17,717 nt of DNA from Pseudodesulfovibrio sp. (GTDB taxonomy: Bacteria > Desulfobacterota > Desulfovibrionia > Desulfovibrionales > Desulfovibrionaceae): the NCBI GenBank assembly GCA_022712815.1, contig JAFLJW010000022.1, positions 1 through 17,717 on the forward strand, in the 5' to 3' direction. Of this stretch, positions 7,252-13,338 are shown one piece after another; position 1 is the stretch's first letter, and every line of letters starts with the position of its first letter. Under the pieces are notes generated by a model. The model was not told where the DNA came from. It saw only the letters and a program-made list of their open reading frames with translations, and ran no database searches. A program made the translations under genes and the position numbers.

Positions 7252-8472
7252 TTATGCTTGGTATGCGCTTTCGCTGTGCTCGGATGTGTCCATGCCGACT
7301 TCCTCGTCGTTGTCCTGCATCCGAAGCGGTGAGAAGGCGTTGATTGCCTTGATGATAATCCAGGTGGTCACAAGAGTATAGCCTCCGACCACACCTATAC
7401 CGATGAGCTGTGTGCCCAGAAAGCCGGGATTGCCGTAGAAGAGGCCGTCCGCGCCGCCGGGGTTGACCGCAAGTGATGCGAAAAGGCCAAGGCCAATGGT
7501 GCCGACCAGACCGCCCACGCCGTGAATACCCACGACATCGAGGGAATCGTCATAACCGAAATGATTCTTGGCAAGAACAGCGAGGTAACAGAACAGGCCG
7601 CCCATGAATCCGATGGCGACAGCCGCGTTGGGACCGACAAAACCGGCGGCTGGCGTGATGGTGGCAAGGCCCGCGATGGCCCCGGATGCCGCGCCCAGAG
7701 TAGTTGGTTTGCCGGAGTGATACCATTCAACCAAGGTCCATGTAGCCATGCCGGTCATGCCTGCGATGTGCGTGGCCACAAAGGCCGTTACAGCAATCCC
7801 GTTGGCAGCCAAAGCACTGCCGCCGTTGAAACCGAACCAGCCGAACCAGAGCAGCCCGGTACCGGTCAGGGTCATGGGCAGGTTATGCGGAATAAACTGG
7901 CGTTTGCCAAAGCCCTTGCGGGGCCCGATGGCAACGCAGGCCACGAGTGCGGCTATGCCGCAGGTCACATGGACGACCAGTCCGCCTGCGAAATCCAGAA
8001 CCCCATAGGCTCCGAGAAATCCGCCGCCCCATACCCAGTGGCAGACCGGGTTGTAAACGAATACGGCCCACATGATGCTGAAAACACAAAACGGAGCGAA
8101 TCTGACACGCTCGGCAAATGCGCCGGTGATAAGTGCGGGCGTGATGACCGCGAACATGCATTGGTAGATCATGAAAAGAATTTGCGGAATGGTGGTGGCG
8201 TAGGTGGCGCTGGGCGCAGCAGTCACACCGCTGAGGGCGAAATAGGACATGTCGCCGATCAATCCGGCCACGTCCGGGCCAAAACTCATGGAATAGCCGA
8301 TGTATATCCATTCAAGACTGATAAGCGAAATCATGAAAATGGATTGCATGATGGTGCCGAGCACATTTTTGCTGCGGACCATGCCCCCGTAAAACAGGGC
8401 CAGCCCCGGTGTCATAAGCAGCACCAAGGCCGCACAAATAAGAATGAAGGCGGTATCGCCGCTCTGGATCAT
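7252..8472 (-). CDS. amtB: Ammonium transporter, Amt family
   Basis: This 406-residue membrane protein has about 11 hydrophobic segments. It carries the family hallmarks: ALFYGGMVRSKN (26-36), ITGAFAERVRF (115-125), Asp160, and the twin histidines His168 (VVHVTCG) and His317 (GIHGVGG) that line the pore. The C-terminal tail LRM, then DNDEEVGMDTSEHSESAY, is the region that couples subunits and meets GlnK. The start is ATG 8472 with GGGAGGG five bases upstream; this gives MIQSGDTAF, a normal Amt N-terminus. There is no signal peptide, as in many Amt proteins outside enterobacteria. Transcription continues into glnK. Nitrogen control is expected, but I found no convincing sigma-54 site on its own strand. 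Confidence 0.96.
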   Translation of the reverse strand: MIQSGDTAFILICAALVLLMTPGLALFYGGMVRSKNVLGTIMQSIFMISLISLEWIYIGYSMSFGPDVAGLIGDMSYFALSGVTAAPSATYATTIPQILFMIYQCMFAVITPALITGAFAERVRFAPFCVFSIMWAVFVYNPVCHWVWGGGFLGAYGVLDFAGGLVVHVTCGIAALVACVAIGPRKGFGKRQFIPHNLPMTLTGTGLLWFGWFGFNGGSALAANGIAVTAFVATHIAGMTGMATWTLVEWYHSGKPTTLGAASGAIAGLATITPAAGFVGPNAAVAIGFMGGLFCYLAVLAKNHFGYDDSLDVVGIHGVGGLVGTIGLGLFASLAVNPGGADGLFYGNPGFLGTQLIGIGVVGGYTLVTTWIIIKAINAFSPLRMQDNDEEVGMDTSEHSESAYQA

Positions 8473-8725
8473 TCCATCCCTCCCTACTAAGTATTTCCGG
8501 CCAATCCCAAGGTTGTACTGAATGACGACCACCCCATGCGGCCTGCCACAAATTCACTTCCGGGCATTTGCCTCGGAAAGAAATTACAATTTTGGTATTA
8601 ATTGACCAAGTGCAGTGGGTAGGTTTAGCAATAACAATGCCAGCGGGTTACTAACCGTCATAGCGGCCTTTTTTATACTGAAAATATTCTGTTCAACATT
8701 TTTTGTACATATTTGTCGTGCTTGC

Positions 8726-8751
8726 TCGCATGCGACCTGACAATATTGTCA
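8726..8751. promoter_or_regulatory. Two adjacent perfect palindromes, candidate operators
   Basis: TCGCATGCGA (8726-8735) and TGACAATATTGTCA (8738-8751) are both exact palindromes separated by two bases, in the non-coding DNA about 255 bases upstream of amtB. Dimeric regulators bind such sites. I do not recognise the motif as belonging to a named regulator. Confidence 0.4.
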
Positions 8752-8838
8752 ATGCCGAGAGTTGTCCGCTGTTGATTGTGTTTTTGAGAGAGTAGTAGAA
8801 ATGTGATGAAAGCAAGAAAGGCTGTTTTTAAAGTGGAT

Positions 8839-8853
8839 TGGCACTATTTTAGC
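8839..8853 (+). promoter_or_regulatory. Sigma-54-like promoter element with no obvious gene downstream
   Basis: TGGCACTATTTTAGC has the -24 TGGCAC block and a -12 TAGC block with GG-N10-GC spacing, as RpoN promoters require. It reads rightwards, antisense to the 58-aa gene, and no convincing plus-strand protein gene follows. It may drive a non-coding or antisense RNA, or it may be chance. Confidence 0.35.
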
Positions 8854-8944
8854 GTATTACCCGTATTGGCTAAAGCTGCTGAATCCAGAACACCATCAAA
8901 CCTGTTCTTCGAGAGGTGTTCGTTGAAAACAATTCGAAGTGGAA

Positions 8945-9121
8945 TCACTGGGGGTGAGGGGGTGTGCAGGAGTCCGGTGTCGATGCGTTCATGTCATCAA
9001 GGGCGCAAAAGGCGTTACTAAGCAGATCAGCGTTAGGACAATTGCCTTTGATGCAACGCAATAAGGTGAGCACGACAAGCAGGGCCACAAGCAAAGCGGC
9101 AAAGAGAATAGCGGCAGACAT
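8945..9121 (-). CDS. 58-aa single-pass membrane microprotein, cysteine-containing
   Basis: This is a short gene that simple length cut-offs miss. The ATG at 9121 has AAAGGAGG six bases upstream, the strongest ribosome-binding site in the window. The product starts MSAAILFAALLVALLVVLTL, one clean transmembrane segment (3-21), then RCIKGNCPNADLL. It continues with a polar tail containing Cys39 and Cys52 and ends in a proline-rich stretch, PPHPQ. In all it has four cysteines (23, 28, 39, 52). It lies 81 bases after the second TPM gene on the same strand, so it may be the tail of that operon or separate. I do not recognise the family. Function is unknown; roles such as a regulator of a membrane complex or a redox-active peptide would be guesses. 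Confidence 0.65.
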   Translation of the reverse strand: MSAAILFAALLVALLVVLTLLRCIKGNCPNADLLSNAFCALDDMNASTPDSCTPPHPQ

Positions 9122-9202
9122 GGTTGGCCTCCTTTCTCTCAGAAGACCACCATTTAGTTACGGCTGTATGAAGAACCTGTGACTCTTGGGTGAAATCAAG
9201 GT

Positions 9203-9847
9203 CTAATGAGCATCACCTTCAATAATGAGATTCGGCAATTCGTCCGTGTCATCATGCTTGATGGGGAAATGCTCTGTAATCAGCTCGCCGCATCGCCTGA
9301 CACCTTGGCACATGGCCTCGCCCGGACGCCCTGCCTTGATACCTTCGGTGATCATCTCCACCACTTCATCCCAGACCTTTGGGTCGACCTTGTCGTTGAT
9401 GCCCTTGTCCGCCAGCACCTGGACACTCCGTTCAAAGACCGAGACATAGATAATAATGCCGGTCAGATCGCGGGTACGATGCAACCCATTGAGATAGAAA
9501 GATGTAACTGCCGCTTCCTCAACTTCCTCGCGCATCTCACGCTTGGAAATAAAGGGTTTCTTCAGGACAGGGACGGCAGCCAGCAGACGAGAGAAAATGA
9601 CGTAGGCAGCCATGAACAATCCCAGGAACACCCACATATCTTCGCGGCCAAGAAGCATGGCAACGATCACGGCGGTCAGGATGCCAAGCGTCAGTCCGCC
9701 AAGATGCGCGGCGCGTGAGTAGTCGTAGCTCATGGAAGAGATGACCGGCACGATTTCACCAGAGGTCTGCTTTTCCACATCCACAACGCACTCGATAAGC
9801 GCGTTCTGTTCGTCCTTGGAGAGAAAAGTCTGTGCTATATTTTTCAT
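9203..9847 (-). CDS. TPM-domain membrane protein (short, second paralogue)
   Basis: This 214-residue protein belongs to the TPM family. It has an N-terminal TPM-like start (ALIECVVDVEKQTSGEIVPVI), with two transmembrane segments at about 49-66 and 71-93 inserted. The rest of the TPM fold then follows (RTRDLTGIIIYVSVFERSVQVLADKGI, WDEVVEMITEGI). The pattern matches the second TPM protein commonly paired with a YgcG-like protein. The start is ATG 9847 with AAGGA five bases upstream, 14 bases after the previous stop. A longer start at 9868 would lie in the upstream gene's last codons and is less likely. The protein is probably in the inner membrane with the upstream LemA and TPM proteins; its biochemical role is unproven. 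Confidence 0.8.
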   Translation of the reverse strand: MKNIAQTFLSKDEQNALIECVVDVEKQTSGEIVPVISSMSYDYSRAAHLGGLTLGILTAVIVAMLLGREDMWVFLGLFMAAYVIFSRLLAAVPVLKKPFISKREMREEVEEAAVTSFYLNGLHRTRDLTGIIIYVSVFERSVQVLADKGINDKVDPKVWDEVVEMITEGIKAGRPGEAMCQGVRRCGELITEHFPIKHDDTDELPNLIIEGDAH

Positions 9848-9861
9848 GACAATCCTTGTTT

Positions 9862-10665
9862 TTACCATCCGCCGGAGGCCCCGCCGCCACCGAAACCACC
9901 ACCGCCGAAACCACCAAAGCCACCGCCTCCTCCACCGAAACCGCCGCCACCACCGCGATGGCCGCCGAGCATACTAAGCAGGAAAAGGGTGCCGACTGTG
10001 GAGCCGAGACCGGATCGGTTCGTTCTGGCCTGACCATCACCGGCCTGTCCGGCCTGTCCGGGCTGTCTGCGTTTGCCAAACTTCTCGGTTATGAAAATGA
10101 TACCGAACATGATGAGAATGATGAAGGGCAGGCCACCACGCTTGCTGCGCCGGGTTTGTTTGGCCGGTTCAGCCGTGTATTCACCGCGGACCGCACCGGA
10201 GATGGCTGCCACGCCATCAAGGAAGCCGCCGTCAAAGTCATTTGTCTTGAAATGTGGAGTGATGACGTTGGCGATGATCTGGCCCGCCAAAATGTCCGTG
10301 AGCACACCTTCAAGGCCATAGCCGACCTCAATGCGGACTTTGCGGTCTTGTTTGCTCACGATCAGGATGACGCCGTTGTCAATCTTCTTCTGGCCCACTT
10401 TCCATGCATCAGCCACACGGATGGAGAAATCCTCAAGGGAATCGCCTTCAAGGGACGGGATGGTCAGCACCGAAACCTGAGTGGAGTCCGTGCGTTCCAG
10501 TTCGGCCAGTCTGGCATCCAGAGCTGTGCGGGTGGCCGGAGACATCATCCCCGCCAGGTCATTGACTCTGCCCTTGTAGGGCGGGACATCCAGGGCAAAG
10601 GCCCCGGTTGCCAGCAGGACTGTGAGGGCCATGCTTATAGCTGTCACGAGAAGTTTGCGTATCAT
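9862..10665 (-). CDS. Exported TPM-domain protein with glycine-rich tail (YgcG-like)
   Basis: The 267 residues begin with a signal peptide (MIRKLLVTAISMALTVLLAT, cut near AFA). Then comes a TPM domain (about 28-165) with the usual VNDLAGMMS start, then VSVLTIPSLEGDSLEDFSIRV in outline, NGVILIVSKQDRKVRIEVGYGLEG and GVAAI. A transmembrane helix follows at about 179-194, a basic Gly/Gln linker with a small PGQAGQAG repeat, a second hydrophobic stretch (220-234) and a Gly/Phe tail ending in SGGW. The start is ATG 10665, giving a clean signal peptide. A longer in-frame start near 10779 would translate the 82-bp repeat and is rejected. The domain, found in plant Psb27-associated TLP18.3 and bacterial YgcG, is linked to membrane-protein upkeep or phosphatase activity. 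The lemA neighbour is typical. Confidence 0.85.
   Translation of the reverse strand: MIRKLLVTAISMALTVLLATGAFALDVPPYKGRVNDLAGMMSPATRTALDARLAELERTDSTQVSVLTIPSLEGDSLEDFSIRVADAWKVGQKKIDNGVILIVSKQDRKVRIEVGYGLEGVLTDILAGQIIANVITPHFKTNDFDGGFLDGVAAISGAVRGEYTAEPAKQTRRSKRGGLPFIILIMFGIIFITEKFGKRRQPGQAGQAGDGQARTNRSGLGSTVGTLFLLSMLGGHRGGGGGFGGGGGGFGGFGGGGFGGGGASGGW
9868..9954 (-). repeat. Glycine-codon simple-sequence tract
   Basis: About 29 codons encode almost only Gly with spaced Phe, seen as runs of ccg/cca/acc triplets on the plus strand. Such tracts tend to vary in length by slippage, and here this would change the tail length of the TPM protein without a frameshift when whole codons are lost. Confidence 0.75.
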
Positions 10666-10699
10666 TTTATTCCCATCGGCAAAATATTGATAAATTATT

Positions 10700-10781
10700 T
10701 GGGATTCCAAAGGGCTTGCCCTTTGGCCGCCGGAGGCGAAGTCACCTGACACTTCCGCCAAAGGCGGCTTCAAAATCAAAT
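10700..10781. repeat. 82-bp hairpin-rich intergenic repeat, copy 2
   Basis: This copy is 76 of 82 bases identical to 6815-6896. The 20-base palindrome (10707-10726) and the CCGCC-AAA-GGCGG hairpin (10755-10767) are intact; the differences fall mainly in the linker between them. It fills most of the gap between lemA and the first TPM gene, ending four bases before the lemA stop. In the minus-strand transcript it would fold between two cotranscribed genes and could trim expression of the downstream gene or protect the lemA message. Confidence 0.85.
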
Positions 10782-10785
10782 TACT

Positions 10786-11385
10786 CTAGGACTTGGTTCC
10801 AAAACTGACTTTCGGAACTTCCTTTGCCCCGGGATCAGCCTGGAAGAATTCCTTGCGTTCCAAATGGAGCATGACCGAGTTGGTCAGGGAATTGGGGAAG
10901 CTGCGGATGGAGCCGTTAAAGGCCTTCACCGCGTTATTGTACCGCTGACGAGCAACATTGATACGGTTTTCCGTGCCTTCGAGCTGGCTCTGCAAGCCAA
11001 GGTAATTCTGGTTCGCCTTGAGGTCGGGATAGCGTTCCACAACCACCATCAGGCGCGACAGGGCCGAGGAGAGTCCGCTCTGGGCAGCCTGAAACTTGGC
11101 CAGAGCCGCTTTGTTGGAGAGCATTTCAGGGGAAAGGGTTGTCTGGGTGGCCTTGGCACGGGCCTCAATCACGGCCTGAAGGGTGTCCTTTTCATGGGCG
11201 GCAGCACCCTTGACGGTTTCCACCAGATTGGGAATGAGGTCAGCCCGGCGTTGCAGCGAGGCTTCCAGATTTCCCCAGGCAGCGAAAACGTTCTCTTCCT
11301 GCATTTGCATGGAGTTGTAGCCACATCCGGTCAGTATCATGACAGAAAACAGGGCCATCAGAGTCAAAGCTATACGTTTTATCAT
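10786..11385 (-). CDS. lemA: LemA-family lipoprotein
   Basis: This 199-residue LemA protein starts with a lipoprotein signal (MIKRIALTLMALFSVMILTG, then Cys21 in LTGC). The largely helical body contains ENVFAAWGNLEASLQRRADLIPNLVETVKG, abbreviated here by its ends, and a middle with ERYPDLKANQNYL (117-129) and TENRINVARQRYNNAVKAFN (138-157), all hallmark LemA motifs. The C-terminal Phe-rich segment is also typical. It is likely anchored by lipid in the membrane facing the periplasm. The start is ATG 11385; upstream in-frame codons overlap a candidate promoter and would bury the lipobox. It heads a lemA-TPM-TPM operon, a common arrangement whose function is poorly known; no histidine-kinase function is implied. 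Confidence 0.92.
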   Translation of the reverse strand: MIKRIALTLMALFSVMILTGCGYNSMQMQEENVFAAWGNLEASLQRRADLIPNLVETVKGAAAHEKDTLQAVIEARAKATQTTLSPEMLSNKAALAKFQAAQSGLSSALSRLMVVVERYPDLKANQNYLGLQSQLEGTENRINVARQRYNNAVKAFNGSIRSFPNSLTNSVMLHLERKEFFQADPGAKEVPKVSFGTKS

Positions 11386-11425
11386 CGGTTCATTCCATTT
11401 TGTTTTGAGTTTGAAAGACCACCCA

Positions 11426-11453
11426 AAGATGCGGCCCGGCTTGCAAAAGTCAA
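11426..11453 (-). promoter_or_regulatory. Candidate promoter for the lemA-TPM operon
   Basis: Read on the minus strand, TTGACT (11453-11448, five of six consensus bases) and CATCTT (11431-11426, three of six) are 16 bases apart and about 40 bases before the lemA ATG. It lies in the gap after the preceding gene. Confidence 0.4.
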
Positions 11454-11478
11454 GGAGGGCCACAAATGTTTTATGCGC

Positions 11479-11928
11479 TTATCCCTTTTTTTTCTTGGCG
11501 GGTCGCTTGAGCCGCTTGCCTGCGGACAGGAGCTTGCGCAGTTCCTCGGCAGCGATCACCACATCTTTCCCATGCAACAGGAATCGCTCCTTGGATGTCT
11601 GGAAATGCCAGCCCACCGGCCTGTTCAGAAGTTTTGCCCCTCGGGAATTCAGATATTCCTCAGCTTCATTTTCAGCGGCCACGTCTTCCATTTCCGCGAG
11701 AATTTCCCTGCGTTTCTGCATTTCGCGCAGTTTACTGGAAATTTCGTAGGCAGACCTGAGAATATCATCGGGCTGAACATCAGTGACTTTCTTGCGCCCC
11801 GACAGATGTCGTTGCAGTTCGTTGAGGTCGGTTTTCAGTTCCTTGACTTCAAAGAGCGCGGCCTCTTGAGCATCTTGAATTTTATCAGTGAGTTGTTTGT
11901 AGATGGCGCGGAGTTTGTGATGGGACAT
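11479..11928 (-). CDS. Conserved-looking charged helical protein of unknown function
   Basis: I do not recognise this 149-residue protein. It is rich in Glu, Lys, Arg, Leu and Ala, and a long helix or coiled coil is likely through residues 1-90. A more compact segment follows with GAKLLNRPVGWHFQTSKERFLLHG in outline, including an aromatic WHF, and the end is strongly basic (KRLKRPAKKKKG). There is no signal peptide or membrane segment, so it should be cytosolic, and the basic tail would suit binding to nucleic acid. The start is ATG 11928 with AGGA close upstream (only about three bases), so initiation may be weak. It lies 93 bases upstream of lemA on the same strand with a candidate promoter between, and may be a separate unit. 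Confidence 0.7.
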   Translation of the reverse strand: MSHHKLRAIYKQLTDKIQDAQEAALFEVKELKTDLNELQRHLSGRKKVTDVQPDDILRSAYEISSKLREMQKRREILAEMEDVAAENEAEEYLNSRGAKLLNRPVGWHFQTSKERFLLHGKDVVIAAEELRKLLSAGKRLKRPAKKKKG

Positions 11929-11980
11929 ATATCCTGCTTTAAAACGTTGTAGTTACCCCGGAATTCTTTGAACCGCCTTT

Positions 11981-12010
11981 AGGCTAGCGCATTTCTGTGG
12001 CTCTATGCAA
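11981..12010 (-). promoter_or_regulatory. Weak candidate promoter for the charged helical protein gene
   Basis: TTGCAT (12010-12005) and TAGCCT (11986-11981) lie 18 bases apart on the minus strand, about 53 bases before the ATG. Matches to the consensus are four and three of six, so this is tentative. Confidence 0.28.
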
Positions 12011-12039
12011 CCGCCAGATCGAATCAATTTGAAAGCATT

Positions 12040-13338
12040 TCATGATTGCCCGCTGTCCACATTAAGGATGGGCAGGGAAAAAACAAACTTGCTGCCCCTG
12101 CCTCTGCTACTTTCCACCCAGATATGTCCGCCGTGGGCGTTTATGATATTGCGGCAGATGGGCAAACCGAGGCCTGTCCCTCTGGGACGGTCGGCAAGGC
12201 TTTCCTGCCCCTGGATGAATTTGTCAAAAATGGTGGCATGAAGTTCTTCCGGGATACCGATACCTGTATCTATGACACTGATCCGTACATGCTTCTCCAC
12301 CTGACGCACCCGGCAGGTGATGCTCCCTTCTTCGGTGAACTTCACGGCGTTGGAAAAGAGGTTGACCATGACCTGAATCAGTCGGTCAAGGTCGCCCATG
12401 ACTTCCGGGAGCTTCGGCTTGATGTCTGCCATCAGGGCGAGCTTTGATTCATCAAAAAGAGCATCTGTCGCTTCAATGGACCGGCTGATGAATTCATTTG
12501 GGCTTATCGGCTGCATCTTGTATTCGATCTTGTCGGCTTCAAGCTTGGCCAGATCAAGGACATCATTGATCAATGCGGTCAGGCGCCCCCCTTCGGAGAT
12601 GATGATGTCTATATTCTTTTTGACCCGGCTCATCTCCTTGACCAGATTCGGTTTTCCGGCATGGCCTACAGCCGGGTAGATTCTGCCGACGAGCTTCTTT
12701 CTGATGATCTTGGCAAAACCGATGATAGAGGTCAGGGGCGTGCGCAATTCATGAGAGACGATGGACAGGAATTCGGATTTGGCCTGATTGGCCCGGTCCA
12801 GCTCTCTGGTCCGCTCCCGAACCCTGATTTCAAGCTGATCATGACTCTTCCTGAGGGACTCTTCATTGCGTCTGCGCTCGGAGATATCACGGGCCACAAT
12901 GACCGCCTGACGCTTATCCTGATGGGTGACGATACGGAAAGTCATTTCCACTGGCACGGGGTTGTGTTCCAGACAACCGGGACAGCATAGCTCTGTTTCC
13001 AGATTCAAGGTATCGCTTTTCGTGTTGAACAGATTACTGGCGTACTTGGCTATATGGGGCGGTAGAAGGCTTTTGAAAGGCAAACCGGCAAGCCCCTCGA
13101 TCCCGCAGCCGAGCATGGCATGCGTGGAGCCTGAAATATCAAGGATGATTCCGGTGTCCGCATCCACGACCAAAATGGCATCGGATACACGATCAAGCAA
13201 GGCGCGGAAATGCTCCAGCTCATCAAGTCTGGACTTGAGTTCCGGGTAATAGCTCTTGCTAATGGACCGCTTGCCCAGGCCGATGAGCTTTTCGCGCTCG
13301 CTGGCCGGGTCCGGTTTCAGGTCAGCACGCCTCTTCAT
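12040..13338 (-). CDS. Soluble PAS-domain sensor histidine kinase
   Basis: The 432 residues have no membrane segment. A PAS domain spans about 44-155 and contains an unusual CCPGCLEH cluster (Cys118, Cys119, Cys122, His125) that could bind metal or a cofactor or sense redox state. A short coiled coil (156-187) leads to HisKA, with phosphoacceptor His196 in SHELRTP. The two HisKA helices are separated by an insertion (about 217-240). The HATPase domain follows with Asn326/Asn330 (N box), DTGIGIPEE (357-365) and GTGLGLPIC (387-395). It has no receiver domain, so the partner regulator is elsewhere. The ATG at 13338 lies within the last codons of the alcohol dehydrogenase gene, a 17-base overlap that implies coupled translation. 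The family is certain; the signal is not known. Confidence 0.92.
   Translation of the reverse strand: MKRRADLKPDPASEREKLIGLGKRSISKSYYPELKSRLDELEHFRALLDRVSDAILVVDADTGIILDISGSTHAMLGCGIEGLAGLPFKSLLPPHIAKYASNLFNTKSDTLNLETELCCPGCLEHNPVPVEMTFRIVTHQDKRQAVIVARDISERRRNEESLRKSHDQLEIRVRERTRELDRANQAKSEFLSIVSHELRTPLTSIIGFAKIIRKKLVGRIYPAVGHAGKPNLVKEMSRVKKNIDIIISEGGRLTALINDVLDLAKLEADKIEYKMQPISPNEFISRSIEATDALFDESKLALMADIKPKLPEVMGDLDRLIQVMVNLFSNAVKFTEEGSITCRVRQVEKHVRISVIDTGIGIPEELHATIFDKFIQGQESLADRPRGTGLGLPICRNIINAHGGHIWVESSRGRGSKFVFSLPILNVDSGQS

Larger units (their letters stand above)
8473..8944. other. Regulatory intergenic region upstream of amtB
   Basis: No convincing protein gene lies in these 472 bases. 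They are more AT-rich than the flanks, especially 8665-8720. On the minus strand the segment contains TATAAA at about 8674-8679 and TTGACA inside a palindrome near 8747-8752, but not at good mutual spacing. The listed palindromes and the plus-strand sigma-54-like element are here. An inverted repeat, GAACACC (8888-8894) and GGTGTTC (8915-8921), lies downstream of the 58-aa gene. Its role is unknown; it could be a weak terminator or an operator. Confidence 0.5.

Noticed and set aside
8534..8548. Sigma-54-like sequence on the minus strand ahead of amtB
   Set aside because: TGGCAGGCCGCATGG has a fair -24 block but the -12 block ends in GG instead of GC, an essential position.
8803..9021. 72-residue plus-strand frame downstream of sequence at 8803
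   Set aside because: It has no good ribosome-binding site, no domain and an uneven composition, it contains the sigma-54-like element, and it overlaps the better-supported 58-aa gene in antisense.
9856..10749. 297-residue plus-strand frame rich in Thr and Ala
   Set aside because: It is the antisense shadow of the glycine-tailed TPM gene; the Thr/Ala runs come from the glycine codons read backwards.
10666..10779. In-frame N-terminal extension of the TPM gene
   Set aside because: It translates the 82-bp repeat and would bury the signal peptide that starts at 10665.
6815..10781. The 82-bp repeats as a CRISPR array
   Set aside because: There are only two copies, separated by nearly 4 kb of genes, with no regular spacers or cas genes.
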